DNA from: Cognaticolwellia aestuarii
GTDB taxonomy: Bacteria; Pseudomonadota; Gammaproteobacteria; Enterobacterales; Alteromonadaceae
Direction of reading: 5' to 3'
Assembly: GCF_002000025.1 (NCBI RefSeq)
Contig: NZ_MUZV01000006.1
Coordinates: 124,001-188,000, forward strand
DNA: 64,000 bases
The position numbers and the translations under genes were made by a program. The notes beneath the pieces were generated by a model that did no database searches, was not told the DNA's origin, and saw only the letters and a list, made by a program, of their open reading frames with translations. Below are positions 25,445 to 35,903 of the stretch, piece after piece. Numbering within the stretch: the first letter of the stretch is position 1; every line of letters starts with the position of its first letter.

Positions 25445-28400
25445 CTAGAGTGCCTTTAAGAGTGCTTGAACTGGATGCTGTGTGACTCTGTTATCTAAAC
25501 GTTTGATTTGACTACGACAAGAATAACCCGTAACTAATATTTGCTCTGTTGCCAAATTCGCAATTTTTTCCTGCCAACTCATTTCATAAAGTGCTTTCGA
25601 ATTAGCTAAATTCACTTTTTCATGACCATAAGTACCCGCCATACCACAACACCCGACCGCTATACTCGATAAAGACAAACCGAAATGTTTAAAGATATGT
25701 TGCCACTGCCCTTCGCTACCTGATAATGCGGTTTTTTCGGTACAGTGTGCAAACAACTTATAAGCAATATTCTGATCTGAGTCCACGATATCACCCTTTG
25801 TATTGATATTTTGCTGATCGATTATCGATATTAGCCATTCATGCGCTAACTTAACCTCAAAATTGCCACGATGCTGACCAAGTGTTTGTTTATACTCGTC
25901 TCTGTAACACAATGCTAATGATGCATCTAAGCCCACCATTGCCATATCAAGTTGATGAATTTGATTTAAAAAATCAGCAGTTGATTTAGCGGTTTTAGCA
26001 AACTTGGCTAAAAAGCCTTTCACATGTTGTGGTTTGCCATTAGGCTTAAATGGTAAAAGTACCGGTCGAAAGCCGATTTTTTCTGCTAACAACATAAAGT
26101 CTTCAACCACTTGCGCATCATAAAATGAGGTAAATGGGTCTTGCACAATCAAAAGTGATTTAGCGCGATCACTAGCCGAAAGCTTTTTTAGCTTTTCAAG
26201 ATCAAATACCAAAAAGTTATGAGCAGTTGCTCTTTGTGTTAAAGTTGGCACTGACAGTAAAGGGGTATCTACATAACCGATACTTGCCCGTGATAACTTG
26301 TCGTAAATAGTTGATGATAAAATGCTATTAACTATTTTAGGTGCTTTTGCCATAACAGGCGTCATCAACTCAACATTGGCGACTAAGTGATCTTTTAATG
26401 GCCTGAAATATCGTGAATGATATAGGTTAATAAAGCGTGCTCTAAAATCAGGTACATCAACTTTTATCGGGCATTGACTGGCACAGGCTTTACACGCTAA
26501 ACACCCTTGCATTGCCTCCATAACCTCATGAGAAAAATCATCATTAACTTGCTCGTTTGACAAGCGATTAAAGCGATTTTTTATTTTATCTAGTAACCTT
26601 TTAACTGACCAATGTTGAATATTTTGCTCTAAAGCCAGTATATCAACACCTTTAGCCTCAACTAAGCGTAGCCACTCTCGCATCAAGCCTGCTCTACCTT
26701 TCGGAGAATGCCTACGGTCACGCGTAACCTTACTTGAAGGACACATAGGGCTATTGGCATCATAATTAAAACATAAACCGTTACCATTACAATCAAGAGC
26801 AGAATTGAAAGAATTTTTAACCGTGATTGGAATTTGGCGATCATAAAAGCCACGCTTTTTATCATCAACTGAAACTAATTTTTCACTAGAGTGAAAAGGT
26901 GTACATATTTTTCCTGGGTTCATTTTATTCAATGGATCAAATGCGGCTTTAATTTTACGCAACTCACTAAAGAGTGTAGCACCGAAAATTTCTGGTCCGT
27001 ATTCACTACGATAACCTTTGCCATGTTCACCCCACATTAAACCGCCATATTTTGCAGTTAGTGCTACCACCTTGTCTGAAATTTTCCTGAGTAAAATTTC
27101 TTGCTCTGGATCACACATGTCTAATGCCGGTCTAACATGTAAAACACCTGCATCAACATGGCCAAACATGCCATAATGCAAACCATGTCCATCAAGTAAT
27201 TCTCTAAACTCGGCAATAAAATCAGCTAAGTTTTCAGGGGGTACTGCCGTGTCTTCAGCAAATGCTAAAGGCTTTTGGCTACCCTTAGTATTGCCCAGTA
27301 AACCAACTGCTTTTTTACGCATAGTATATAGTTTGGCAATACTGGCTAAATCAGAGGTAACTTGATAGCCAATGACTCCCGTTTTATTGGCAATATCTTT
27401 ATCAAGTTCAGCACATAAAGCGCTGACTTGCTCAGCAACACTTTCAACGCTATCACCGTTGTATTCCACCATATTAATACCGTCCATGATAGCGCCATCA
27501 ACATCTTGCAACATATCACTGACTAACTGCCAAACAATGTCTTGTTTAGCCAGGTTGAGCACTTTGCTATCAATGGTTTCTACTGATGTTGCCTTAGCTG
27601 AAACTAAGCGTGGTGAGTGACGTAATGCCGAATCAAAACTGTCGTATTTAATATTGATCAGAGTTTTAGCATTAGCAATGGCTGTTAAATTTAATTTTGC
27701 TTCACAAACAAAGGCCAATGAACCTTCAGAGCCGGTAATGATTCGACTTAAATCAACAATAGATAAGTCATCATTAAAAACATTTTCTAAATCATAACCA
27801 GTCAAAAAGCGGTTTAAACGCGGAAACTTTTGCAGGATCAGCGCTCGATTATCACGACAAGAGCTTAATACTTGTTGCATCAATTTAGCTATAGTGGTGT
27901 CTTGTGCTGCAAGAGTCTCTGCTGCAGCGATTGACATGGGTGATGTCGAAAGTAATTCACCATTAGCCAACACACTCTCAAGCCCTAAAACATGATCAGA
28001 GGTTTTACCGTAAACTAAAGAGCCTTGCCCAGAAGCATCGGTGTTGATCATACCGCCGATAGTGGCACGGTTACTGGTCGATAAATCTGGAGAGAAGAAA
28101 AAACCAAAAGGTTTTAAATAATCATTCAACTGATCTTTCACTACCCCTGCTTCAACTCGAACCCAGTTTTCTTCAACATTAATCTCTAATATCCGGTTCA
28201 TATATTTTGATAAATCGACCACGATACCGGGCGTTAAGCTTTGACCATTAGTACCCGTACCGCCTCCACGAGCACTGAACTTTATTTCATTAAAGTGCGC
28301 TTCACTGCCGAGCGCCGTTATTATTTGAATATCTTGTTTACTGCGCGGATGCAGAACCAATTGCGGTAGTTGTTGATAAATACTGTTGTCAGTTGCATGC

Positions 28401-28519
28401 GCTAAACGTGCACCGTATTGAAAATTAATATCGCCAGTAAAATCCTTAGTTGCTAAAACTTTGGCAAACTCTTGATATAAAGGAGAAACTAACTCTTGAG
28501 GGCTTAGGCGAGGTAACAT
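25445..28519 (-). CDS. ydiJ: FAD/Fe-S D-2-hydroxyglutarate dehydrogenase, YdiJ type
   Basis: This large flavoprotein oxidises D-2-hydroxyglutarate in E. coli, where YdiJ is about 1,018 residues. Here ATG at 28519 gives 1,024; the TTG at 28528 is a less likely start. Domains in order are FAD-binding 4 (about 40-220, GGGTGTNGQSLTPG), FAD-linked oxidase C-terminal (about 230-540), and a ferredoxin-like region with CLACKACASQCPIKVDVP near residue 670. C-terminal CCG motifs are seen in VGCCGMAGTYGHE near 950. It probably also recycles by-product of serine synthesis. Confidence 0.9.
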   Translation of the reverse strand: MLPRLSPQELVSPLYQEFAKVLATKDFTGDINFQYGARLAHATDNSIYQQLPQLVLHPRSKQDIQIITALGSEAHFNEIKFSARGGGTGTNGQSLTPGIVVDLSKYMNRILEINVEENWVRVEAGVVKDQLNDYLKPFGFFFSPDLSTSNRATIGGMINTDASGQGSLVYGKTSDHVLGLESVLANGELLSTSPMSIAAAETLAAQDTTIAKLMQQVLSSCRDNRALILQKFPRLNRFLTGYDLENVFNDDLSIVDLSRIITGSEGSLAFVCEAKLNLTAIANAKTLINIKYDSFDSALRHSPRLVSAKATSVETIDSKVLNLAKQDIVWQLVSDMLQDVDGAIMDGINMVEYNGDSVESVAEQVSALCAELDKDIANKTGVIGYQVTSDLASIAKLYTMRKKAVGLLGNTKGSQKPLAFAEDTAVPPENLADFIAEFRELLDGHGLHYGMFGHVDAGVLHVRPALDMCDPEQEILLRKISDKVVALTAKYGGLMWGEHGKGYRSEYGPEIFGATLFSELRKIKAAFDPLNKMNPGKICTPFHSSEKLVSVDDKKRGFYDRQIPITVKNSFNSALDCNGNGLCFNYDANSPMCPSSKVTRDRRHSPKGRAGLMREWLRLVEAKGVDILALEQNIQHWSVKRLLDKIKNRFNRLSNEQVNDDFSHEVMEAMQGCLACKACASQCPIKVDVPDFRARFINLYHSRYFRPLKDHLVANVELMTPVMAKAPKIVNSILSSTIYDKLSRASIGYVDTPLLSVPTLTQRATAHNFLVFDLEKLKKLSASDRAKSLLIVQDPFTSFYDAQVVEDFMLLAEKIGFRPVLLPFKPNGKPQHVKGFLAKFAKTAKSTADFLNQIHQLDMAMVGLDASLALCYRDEYKQTLGQHRGNFEVKLAHEWLISIIDQQNINTKGDIVDSDQNIAYKLFAHCTEKTALSGSEGQWQHIFKHFGLSLSSIAVGCCGMAGTYGHEKVNLANSKALYEMSWQEKIANLATEQILVTGYSCRSQIKRLDNRVTQHPVQALLKAL

Positions 28520-28743
28520 GAATAACAATTCTTAAACAGCATAAAGTGGCCAATATTATATACCCAAACCAAGGCAAAATGCGAGTTTCACTCACCTTAA
28601 GCAAGCATAAATTATGCAGTTTTTATCTATTGTTATGTAATTAACAATAATAAACATCAGCGAGATCTTCGCTATGCAAGGTCAATAGAACCCGCGGGGA
28701 TGACACTTAGCAAAAAAAGGCCTAGCGTGTTTTTTGGTCATAA
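28520..28743. other. Upstream region of ydiJ with a possible transposable-element end
   Basis: Positions 28561-28592 begin TACCCAAACCA and continue with AAAATGC and AGTTTCA. This resembles the terminal repeat of the element at 63302-63612. I find no matching opposite end, so it may be a relic or chance. The rest is AT-rich, with a small AGCGA/TCGCT repeat near 28662. No gene is seen. Confidence 0.35.
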
Positions 28744-28789
28744 AAAAGCCTAGGTGGTTTATTACACTTTGATAATAAACTCCTAGGCT
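28744..28789 (-). terminator. Long terminator hairpin of ppsA
   Basis: On the minus strand GCCTAGG pairs with CCTAGGC and the stem extends with GTTTATTA/TAATAAAC, interrupted by small mismatches. A run of T follows. It begins about 40 bases after the ppsA stop. Confidence 0.85.
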
Positions 28790-28830
28790 GCTTAATCGAA
28801 AAACTAAACGAAGCTAGACAACGCTAACGA

Positions 28831-31221
28831 TTAATTTTTACTGTGTTGCTCCGCTAAATACAACCAAGTTGGTAAAACGGTATCAGGATTAAGTGAGAGA
28901 CTTTCAATGCCCTTATCAACCAACCATGCAGCAAAGTCTTCGTGATCTGAAGGCCCTTGACCACAAATACCGACGTATTTTCCACGCGATTTACAGGCTT
29001 TAATTGCCATTTCGAGCAATATTTTAATGGCAGGATCGCGCTCATCAAATAAATGTGCCACTAAACCAGAATCACGATCTAAACCTAAGGTTAGCTGTGT
29101 TAAATCATTTGAGCCAATGGAAAAACCATCAAAGTAGTCAAGAAACTGATCGGCTAATAAAGCATTAGATGGCAACTCACACATCATAATAACACGTAAA
29201 CCATTCTCTCCACGCTTCAAACCATTTTCAGCAAGAATATCAATAACCTGAGATGCTTCATCAAGTGTACGAACAAATGGGATCATGATTTCTACATGCG
29301 TCATGCCCATGTCGTTGCGAACACGTTTAATCGCTTCACACTCAAGAGCAAAACAATCTCTGAAATCTTTCGAGATATAACGAGAGGCGCCACGATAGCC
29401 AATCATTGGATTCTCTTCTTCAGGCTCGAAGTGTTCCCCACCCACCAAATTAGCATATTCATTTGATTTAAAATCAGACATACGCACAATAACTTTTTCC
29501 GGCGCATAAGCGGCAGCTAATGTTGAAATACCTTCGGTAAGCTTAGCAATATAAAACTCAACTGGGCTTTCATAACCCGCAATAATATCGCGGATTTCAT
29601 CTTGAAGATCAGCAGATTGCTCATCAAAGTTTAATAGCGCTTTAGGATGAACGCCGATCATTTTATTAATAATAAATTCAAGGCGCGCTAAACCAATACC
29701 TGCATGTGGTAAGCGAGCAAAAGCAAAGGCACGATCTGGGTTACCGACATTCATCATTATTTTTAACGGTAAATCAGGCATTGAAGACACTTCAGAAGTG
29801 GTCACGGTAAAATCAAGCTTGCCTTGATAGATAAAGCCAGTATCACCTTCGGCACACGAAACAGTAACTTCATCGCCCGTGGCAATTTTACTCGTAGCAT
29901 CACCACAACCAACAACGGCAGGAATACCCATTTCACGGGCAATGATCGCAGCATGACATGTGCGCCCCCCACGATTAGTCACAATTGCAGACGCACGCTT
30001 CATGATGGGTTCCCAATCAGGGTCTGTCATGTCGGTGACTAATACATCACCAGGTAAAATCTTATCCATTTCAGCTAATGATGATAAAACTTTTGCTTCA
30101 CCACTACCTATTTTATGGCCAATCGAGCGACCTTCACAAATAATGTCTGCTGTTGCCTTTAATTGAAATTGCTCCATTACATTAGCATTTTCACGGCTTT
30201 TTACTGTTTCTGGACGCGCTTGTACAATATACAATTTGCCATCTAGACCATCTTTAGCCCATTCAATGTCCATAGCACGACCATAGTGCTTTTCAATGAT
30301 CACGGCCTGTTTAGCTAACTCTTCAACTTCTTGATCGGTTAAAGAGAAAGTATCAGACTGTGCTTGTTCAATATCGACAATTTCAACTTGCTTTCCATGC
30401 TCTTGCTTGGTTTCAGGACATTGAGCATAAATCATTTTAATGGCTTTACTACCAATATTGCGACGTACAACAGCAGGTTTGCCACTTGCTAAAGTAGGTT
30501 TGTGGACGTAAAACTCATCTGGATTTACCGCCCCTTGCACCACCATTTCACCTAAGCCGTAACTAGAGGTAATAAAAACAACATCTTCAAAGCCTGACTC
30601 GGTATCTATAGAAAACATGACGCCGCTAGCAGAAATATCACTACGCACCATACGCTGAATGCCTGCTGAAAGCGCAACCCCCCGATGATCATAACCTTGA
30701 TGTACGCGGTAAGAAATAGCTCTGTCGTTAAACAAAGAAGCAAAAACATGTTTAATCGCGATCATCACCGCGTCTAAGCCACGTACATTTAGGAAGGTTT
30801 CTTGTTGGCCAGCGAAAGAAGCATCTGGCATATCTTCTGCTGTTGCAGATGAGCGAACCGCAAATGAAGCATCATCAGCAAAGCCGCCGGCGAGTTTCGC
30901 GTAAGCTTGCTCAATATCTTTTTGCATATCAGGTAAGAATGGCGTATCAATAACCCATTGACGAATTTTATTGCCTGATTCAGCTAAGGCATTAACATCA
31001 CTTACATCTAAGTTATCTAATAATTGATAAATTTTATCGTTCAGACCACTTTGTTCTAGAAATTCATTAAAAGCAAATGAGGTAGTTGCAAAACCACCAG
31101 GTACTTGCACGCCGACATTTGAAAGATTTGAAATCATTTCACCCAATGATGCATTTTTACCGCCTACACGATCAACATCATTCATTCCTAAATCTTCATA
31201 CCAAAGTACGTATTCTTGCAC
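28831..31221 (-). CDS. ppsA: Phosphoenolpyruvate synthase
   Basis: PpsA converts pyruvate plus ATP to PEP, AMP and phosphate for gluconeogenesis. The N-terminal ATP-grasp part begins with [27 protein letters not shown] (read in parts). The phosphohistidine domain [19 protein letters not shown] has its catalytic His near residue 420. The PEP-binding C-terminus contains [13 protein letters not shown] prefer GTG at 31221 (796 residues) because GGAG lies 8 bases upstream; an in-frame ATG at 31242 has no good ribosome site. It is divergent from its regulator ppsR. Confidence 0.96.
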   Translation of the reverse strand: MQEYVLWYEDLGMNDVDRVGGKNASLGEMISNLSNVGVQVPGGFATTSFAFNEFLEQSGLNDKIYQLLDNLDVSDVNALAESGNKIRQWVIDTPFLPDMQKDIEQAYAKLAGGFADDASFAVRSSATAEDMPDASFAGQQETFLNVRGLDAVMIAIKHVFASLFNDRAISYRVHQGYDHRGVALSAGIQRMVRSDISASGVMFSIDTESGFEDVVFITSSYGLGEMVVQGAVNPDEFYVHKPTLASGKPAVVRRNIGSKAIKMIYAQCPETKQEHGKQVEIVDIEQAQSDTFSLTDQEVEELAKQAVIIEKHYGRAMDIEWAKDGLDGKLYIVQARPETVKSRENANVMEQFQLKATADIICEGRSIGHKIGSGEAKVLSSLAEMDKILPGDVLVTDMTDPDWEPIMKRASAIVTNRGGRTCHAAIIAREMGIPAVVGCGDATSKIATGDEVTVSCAEGDTGFIYQGKLDFTVTTSEVSSMPDLPLKIMMNVGNPDRAFAFARLPHAGIGLARLEFIINKMIGVHPKALLNFDEQSADLQDEIRDIIAGYESPVEFYIAKLTEGISTLAAAYAPEKVIVRMSDFKSNEYANLVGGEHFEPEEENPMIGYRGASRYISKDFRDCFALECEAIKRVRNDMGMTHVEIMIPFVRTLDEASQVIDILAENGLKRGENGLRVIMMCELPSNALLADQFLDYFDGFSIGSNDLTQLTLGLDRDSGLVAHLFDERDPAIKILLEMAIKACKSRGKYVGICGQGPSDHEDFAAWLVDKGIESLSLNPDTVLPTWLYLAEQHSKN

Positions 31222-31437
31222 GACAACATCTCCACTGGACATAATAAAATTTAAGAAAACTATCTCGATATTAGTTGCCAAAGCCAACTAAAAATATCTT
31301 TCTTAAGAGTTTTATCAGACAAGTTTCATTAAACAGTGTATTTCATGCTACAGACATTTTACACTGCTAACTTTGAAACTAAAGCACTAATTAAAAGTTT
31401 TCATTATCAACAACAAAAATAAATAATGGGTTTTATC

Positions 31438-32247
31438 ATGCGAGCAGCTTTTTATATTTCTGATGGCACGGCGATAACTTCTGAAGTTTTCGGTCATGCA
31501 TTATTATCACTTTTCCCCATAGAATTTGAACACGATACGATTTCATTTGTTGAAACAAAAGAAAAAGCGCTAGAAGCATGTGCGCGTATCAATAAAGCAG
31601 CAAAGCGAACAGGTGTGCCACCGTTGGTTTTTCATACTTTTGTTAACCCTGATATTCGTGAGATCATTGATAGTTGTGATGGCATTATTTATAACTTCCT
31701 TGAACATTTTGTTGCACCGCTTGAAGAAAAACTTGGTATTCAGGCCAAACCTAAAGCACATAGAACGCATAGTATTCATGAAAACAGTTACGATTATCGT
31801 ATCGATGCCGTTAACTACTCTCTCGCCAATGATGACGGCTCAAATGTCACCAACTATGAGCATGCCGATGTCATACTTGTTGGCGTATCACGCTCAGGTA
31901 AAACACCAACATCACTGTATTTAGCTCTACAATACGGCATAAAAGCGGCCAATTACCCTTTTACCGATGATGATATGGACGAACTTAAATTGCCGCCATT
32001 TTTAAAAATGCATAAAAAGAAAATTTTTGGTCTCACCATTGATGCTGAGCGATTAGTTGATATACGTGACGGTAGGATGGCTAATACCAAGTACTCATCA
32101 GCACGACAATGTCGAATGGAAGTACGAGAAGTTGAAAAACTATACAAACAAGAAAAAATTCCGTTTCTCAATACCACTAAACTTTCTGTTGAAGAAATAA
32201 CCGCAAAAATATTATCGGAAACCGGCCTTCAGCGCTATAAATATTAA
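31438..32247 (+). CDS. ppsR: PEP synthase regulatory protein (bifunctional kinase/pyrophosphorylase)
   Basis: PpsR inactivates PEP synthase by ADP-dependent phosphorylation of a threonine near the catalytic His and reactivates it by phosphate-dependent dephosphorylation. The family start FYISDGTAITSEVFGHALLS and the P-loop GVSRSGKTPTSLYLA are intact. I place the start at ATG 31438 (269 residues) by comparison with homologues; ATG 31426, four codons earlier, is also possible. It is divergent from ppsA and followed by the DAHP synthase gene, the same arrangement as in E. coli. Confidence 0.95.
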   Translation: MRAAFYISDGTAITSEVFGHALLSLFPIEFEHDTISFVETKEKALEACARINKAAKRTGVPPLVFHTFVNPDIREIIDSCDGIIYNFLEHFVAPLEEKLGIQAKPKAHRTHSIHENSYDYRIDAVNYSLANDDGSNVTNYEHADVILVGVSRSGKTPTSLYLALQYGIKAANYPFTDDDMDELKLPPFLKMHKKKIFGLTIDAERLVDIRDGRMANTKYSSARQCRMEVREVEKLYKQEKIPFLNTTKLSVEEITAKILSETGLQRYKY

Positions 32248-32374
32248 CTTATAACAAATAAGTTACATAAAAACTTAGAAAGCGGTTCACTTAATTGGCT
32301 ATATTCGTTATGTTAGCGCGATATTATTATTGCGCTGCATGTCGATATGCAGGCTAACAAGCATTTGATAGCAC

Positions 32375-33427
32375 ATGACCATAAAAACTGATGAATTTAG
32401 AACCACGTTAATTGAAAACTTAGTCTCACCTGCTGAACTTGCCCAGCAAATTCCACTGGATGATAAAACAGCTGATTTTATCATCAAAAGTCGCCAGGAT
32501 ATCGAAGCAATTATAACAGGGGAAGATAAACGTTTACTTGTTATTATCGGACCTTGTTCTATCCATGATACTGAAGCAGCGATTGACTACGCAGAAAAAC
32601 TAAAAACTTTACATGAAAAATATGCTGAACAATTATTAATTGTTATGCGTGTTTACTTCGAAAAGCCACGTACCACCGTAGGTTGGAAAGGCTTGATCAG
32701 CGATCCAGATTTAGACAAATCATTTCACGTTGCAAAAGGTCTAAACCTAGCACGCAACTTATTGATGAAAATAAATAAATTAGGTTTACCTGCCGGCACT
32801 GAATTTTTAGATATGGTGACTGGGCAATATATCTCTGATTTGATCAGCTGGGGTGCAATTGGTGCACGTACCACTGAAAGCCAAGTGCACAGAGAGCTTG
32901 CTTCTGCCCTTTCATGCCCGGTTGGTTTTAAAAATGGCACAGATGGCAATGTTCAAATCGCGGTTGATGCGATAAAAGCTTCTAGTGTACCTCATGTACT
33001 CTACTCTCCAGACAAAAGTGGCCAAATGTGTATCTACCAAACGCATGGCAACCCTTTCGCTCATGTTATTTTACGTGGCGGTAAAACACCTAATTATCAT
33101 CAAAGTGACATTGAAGCGACAGGGGAAACCTTAGCTAAGGCTGGCTTAACAGATAAAGTCATGATTGATTGCAGCCATGGCAACAGTTATAAAGATCATA
33201 ATAAACAAATAGACGTTGCACGTTCATTAGCTGAACAAATTCAACAAGGTAATCAATCTGTATTTGGTGTGATGATCGAAAGCTTTTTAGTCGCAGGAAA
33301 TCAAAAAGTGCTTACAGATCAACCTTTAACTTACGGTCAAAGTATTACAGATGCCTGTATTAATTTAGACACCAGTGAAGAGATATTGGACGTATTAGCC
33401 AATGCAGTTAACACGAGAATGTCATAA
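32375..33427 (+). CDS. aroH: 3-Deoxy-7-phosphoheptulonate synthase (DAHP synthase), AroH-like
   Basis: This enzyme condenses PEP with erythrose 4-phosphate, the first step of aromatic amino-acid synthesis. The 350 residues contain IGPCSIHD, RVYFEKPRTTVGWKGL, GAIGARTTESQVHRELAS and the late motif IDCSHGNS. EFLDMVTGQYISDLISWGAIG and SPDKSGQMCIYQTHGNP resemble the Trp-sensitive AroH more than AroF or AroG. The position after ppsR also fits AroH. I see no TrpR operator upstream. Feedback specificity remains inference. Confidence 0.88.
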   Translation: MTIKTDEFRTTLIENLVSPAELAQQIPLDDKTADFIIKSRQDIEAIITGEDKRLLVIIGPCSIHDTEAAIDYAEKLKTLHEKYAEQLLIVMRVYFEKPRTTVGWKGLISDPDLDKSFHVAKGLNLARNLLMKINKLGLPAGTEFLDMVTGQYISDLISWGAIGARTTESQVHRELASALSCPVGFKNGTDGNVQIAVDAIKASSVPHVLYSPDKSGQMCIYQTHGNPFAHVILRGGKTPNYHQSDIEATGETLAKAGLTDKVMIDCSHGNSYKDHNKQIDVARSLAEQIQQGNQSVFGVMIESFLVAGNQKVLTDQPLTYGQSITDACINLDTSEEILDVLANAVNTRMS

Positions 33428-33478
33428 CGTTACTGTAATAAGTTAAACACTTAGTTATGGTAACTAAGCGCTAGTATT

Positions 33479-33515
33479 AAAAAAAGCCGATTATCAATTT
33501 GATAATCGGCTTTTT
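33479..33515. terminator. Bidirectional terminator between aroH and a TonB receptor
   Basis: AAAAAGCCGATTATCA and TGATAATCGGCTTTTT form a near-perfect 16-bp stem. A and T runs on both sides serve the convergent genes. Confidence 0.93.
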
Positions 33516-33539
33516 AATATCAACTTAATGAGTTATTGC

Positions 33540-35792
33540 CTAATAGAAATTAGCTTTAAACTCAACACCCCAGAAACGAGGTTCGTTAACAAAACCTGTT
33601 AAGTTGTTGAAGTCAATTGCACCAGTAAGTTGTTCTTCGTCGGTAATATTACGACCAAACAATGCCACTTCGTATTCTGCACCATCGGTATACCATTCAT
33701 AGCCAACACGAACACCACCTTCTAATAATGCATCACCTTTAAACTCAACAGATTCATATAAGAAAAAGTTAACTTCGCTGCGATAAGACCAATCGGTATA
33801 TACATACAATTCACCATCACCGACTTCTTTCGTCCAGCGTGCGCTGATATTGCTGATCCACTCAGGTGATTGTGGTAAAGAATTACCATCAATAAGCGCT
33901 AAGCCATCTGAATTTAATGGATCAGTTACTGTACAGCCACCGCCACAACCTGGCACAGCAATCGTACTATCTTTTAACTCTGTATGGTTATAGCTTACGC
34001 TAGCTGCAACAACAAAGTCAGCAGTAACAAAATACTCAGAGTCAAGTTCAAAACCGTAACCAACAGATTTATCGGCATTAATTAAGCTTGCAACATTACC
34101 CGTACCACCAACAGCGGTTAATTGTTGATCACTGACTTTAAAGTAATAAATCGAGCCGTCGACACGTGCTGTATTTTCAGCAAATACTGATTTAAAACCG
34201 GTTTCGATAGAGTCAACAGTTTCAGAATCAGCCGTAGTAGAGCTTTCAGAGAATAATAAGCTACGACCTTGAATACTCGGAGAACGGTAGCCGCGAGCAA
34301 TACGTGCATAGATGTTTGTTTCGTCGTTAAGAACGTACGACACACTAAAATCACCGCTTACTTGTGAATCTTCAACATCATTACTTTCTTTAAAACTAGG
34401 CGCGCCAAATGGAGATTGAACCAATTCGCCGTCCCATTTACGCTCATCATCTGAATAACGTAAACCACCATTAATACTCAACTTGTCTGATATTTCATAA
34501 TCAAGTGACGCAAAAATTGCCCAGGCTGATGTTTCCATCTTTTGGATAGCTAAGCCATTCGGTGCGCCATTGGCAAAAGTATCAAAACTTAAATTATTAA
34601 TCGTTAAGTCTTCATCAAACAAGAAAAAACCAAATTGATAATCAAAAGCACCTAAGTCATTGCTGGCAATGCGTATTTCTTGTGTTGATTGCGCATGATC
34701 TGGCATTTTGGCGCCAGTTTCCGAAGGGAAAGGAATAAAAACTGGTCCGCTATCAGCCCCTGCACCATAACCACCATCAATATCACCTACTGAGAACATT
34801 TCTGCTGATTCATGGCCAGTAATTGACGTTAACGTATAGTCACCAAAATCGTATTCAATTTTCAAGCTTGCACCTTTCATATCAACCGTTTGGTTATTAC
34901 GAGAAGCGGCATCATGATAAACAGTTGCACGATCAAAATTATCAACTAAATCATTAGTACCAGGCTTGATAATATTAGCTCTAAATACTCGAGCATCAGC
35001 TTCTGCATCTCTAAAGTGGTAATTAAATAACGCTGAAAAATCGTCATTTGGCTCCCACAATAATTGCAAGCGACCTGCTGTTTCGCTGTAACCACCTAAT
35101 TGATCTTTTTGCTCAAAGCCTGGTGCTTTGTTGTCGATCCAGTCATCACGATCTTGCTGCAATAAAGCAACACGTGCTGAGACGGTATCACTTAAGCCAC
35201 CACCAACAGCAACACGAAAATCAGTTGAACCAAAGCTACCGTATGAACCAGAGATGGTGGCATCAAAATCTTGTGTTGGTTTTTTTGATTGAACCTTAAC
35301 AATACCCGCTGGTGTATTACGACCAAATAATGTTCCTTGTGGACCACGTAAAACTTCTACGCGCTCTATATCAAACATCGGCATACCTTTAGTTAACGCA
35401 TTTTCTAAAACCACATCATCATAGATAAGAGAAACAGGTTGAGATGCAAGTAAATCGAAATCAGTATTACCTAAACCACGAACATAAAAGCGTGGAAAAG
35501 TTCGGCCAAAAGATGACTCTATCAATAGGCTTGGTACTTTTGCCGATAAAGCTCTGACATCCATGCCTGATGAACCCAATACCTCTAATTTTTTCGGTGT
35601 TAACGCAGAAACTGAAATAGGAACGTCTTTAACATTCTCTGTTCGCTTACGTGCAGTAACTTCGATAACCTCAATGCCAACAACTTTATCAGCATTTTCT
35701 TCTGCCATTACTGAGCCTGAAATGCCAGCAATCGAGGCAAAAATTGCCGCATTGACACTAAGTGCAAGCGACGTTTTTTTAAAAACATTCAT
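33540..35792 (-). CDS. TonB-dependent receptor, substrate unknown
   Basis: This is a 750-residue outer-membrane gated channel. The signal peptide spans about residues 1-30 (cleavage after SVMA). A TonB box IEVIEVTARKR follows, then the plug with VEVLRGPQGTLFGRNTPAG, and a 22-strand barrel ending in aromatic Phe-Tyr. ATG 35792 is preceded by GGAGAG at 7 bases; the longer frame from TTG would include this ribosome site. The plug and barrel resemble receptors for siderophores or carbohydrates, but no specificity can be told. It lies between aroH and deoB without a clear functional link. Confidence 0.92.
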   Translation of the reverse strand: MNVFKKTSLALSVNAAIFASIAGISGSVMAEENADKVVGIEVIEVTARKRTENVKDVPISVSALTPKKLEVLGSSGMDVRALSAKVPSLLIESSFGRTFPRFYVRGLGNTDFDLLASQPVSLIYDDVVLENALTKGMPMFDIERVEVLRGPQGTLFGRNTPAGIVKVQSKKPTQDFDATISGSYGSFGSTDFRVAVGGGLSDTVSARVALLQQDRDDWIDNKAPGFEQKDQLGGYSETAGRLQLLWEPNDDFSALFNYHFRDAEADARVFRANIIKPGTNDLVDNFDRATVYHDAASRNNQTVDMKGASLKIEYDFGDYTLTSITGHESAEMFSVGDIDGGYGAGADSGPVFIPFPSETGAKMPDHAQSTQEIRIASNDLGAFDYQFGFFLFDEDLTINNLSFDTFANGAPNGLAIQKMETSAWAIFASLDYEISDKLSINGGLRYSDDERKWDGELVQSPFGAPSFKESNDVEDSQVSGDFSVSYVLNDETNIYARIARGYRSPSIQGRSLLFSESSTTADSETVDSIETGFKSVFAENTARVDGSIYYFKVSDQQLTAVGGTGNVASLINADKSVGYGFELDSEYFVTADFVVAASVSYNHTELKDSTIAVPGCGGGCTVTDPLNSDGLALIDGNSLPQSPEWISNISARWTKEVGDGELYVYTDWSYRSEVNFFLYESVEFKGDALLEGGVRVGYEWYTDGAEYEVALFGRNITDEEQLTGAIDFNNLTGFVNEPRFWGVEFKANFY

Positions 35793-35903
35793 TAAGTACT
35801 CTCCCAAGAACTGTTTATGTTTTGTGTTGAATCTTCTTTAACTAAACTTACTTAAATTAACGCACAATTATGCCTAGCATTAACTTGTTGGTTATTTTTC
35901 TCT

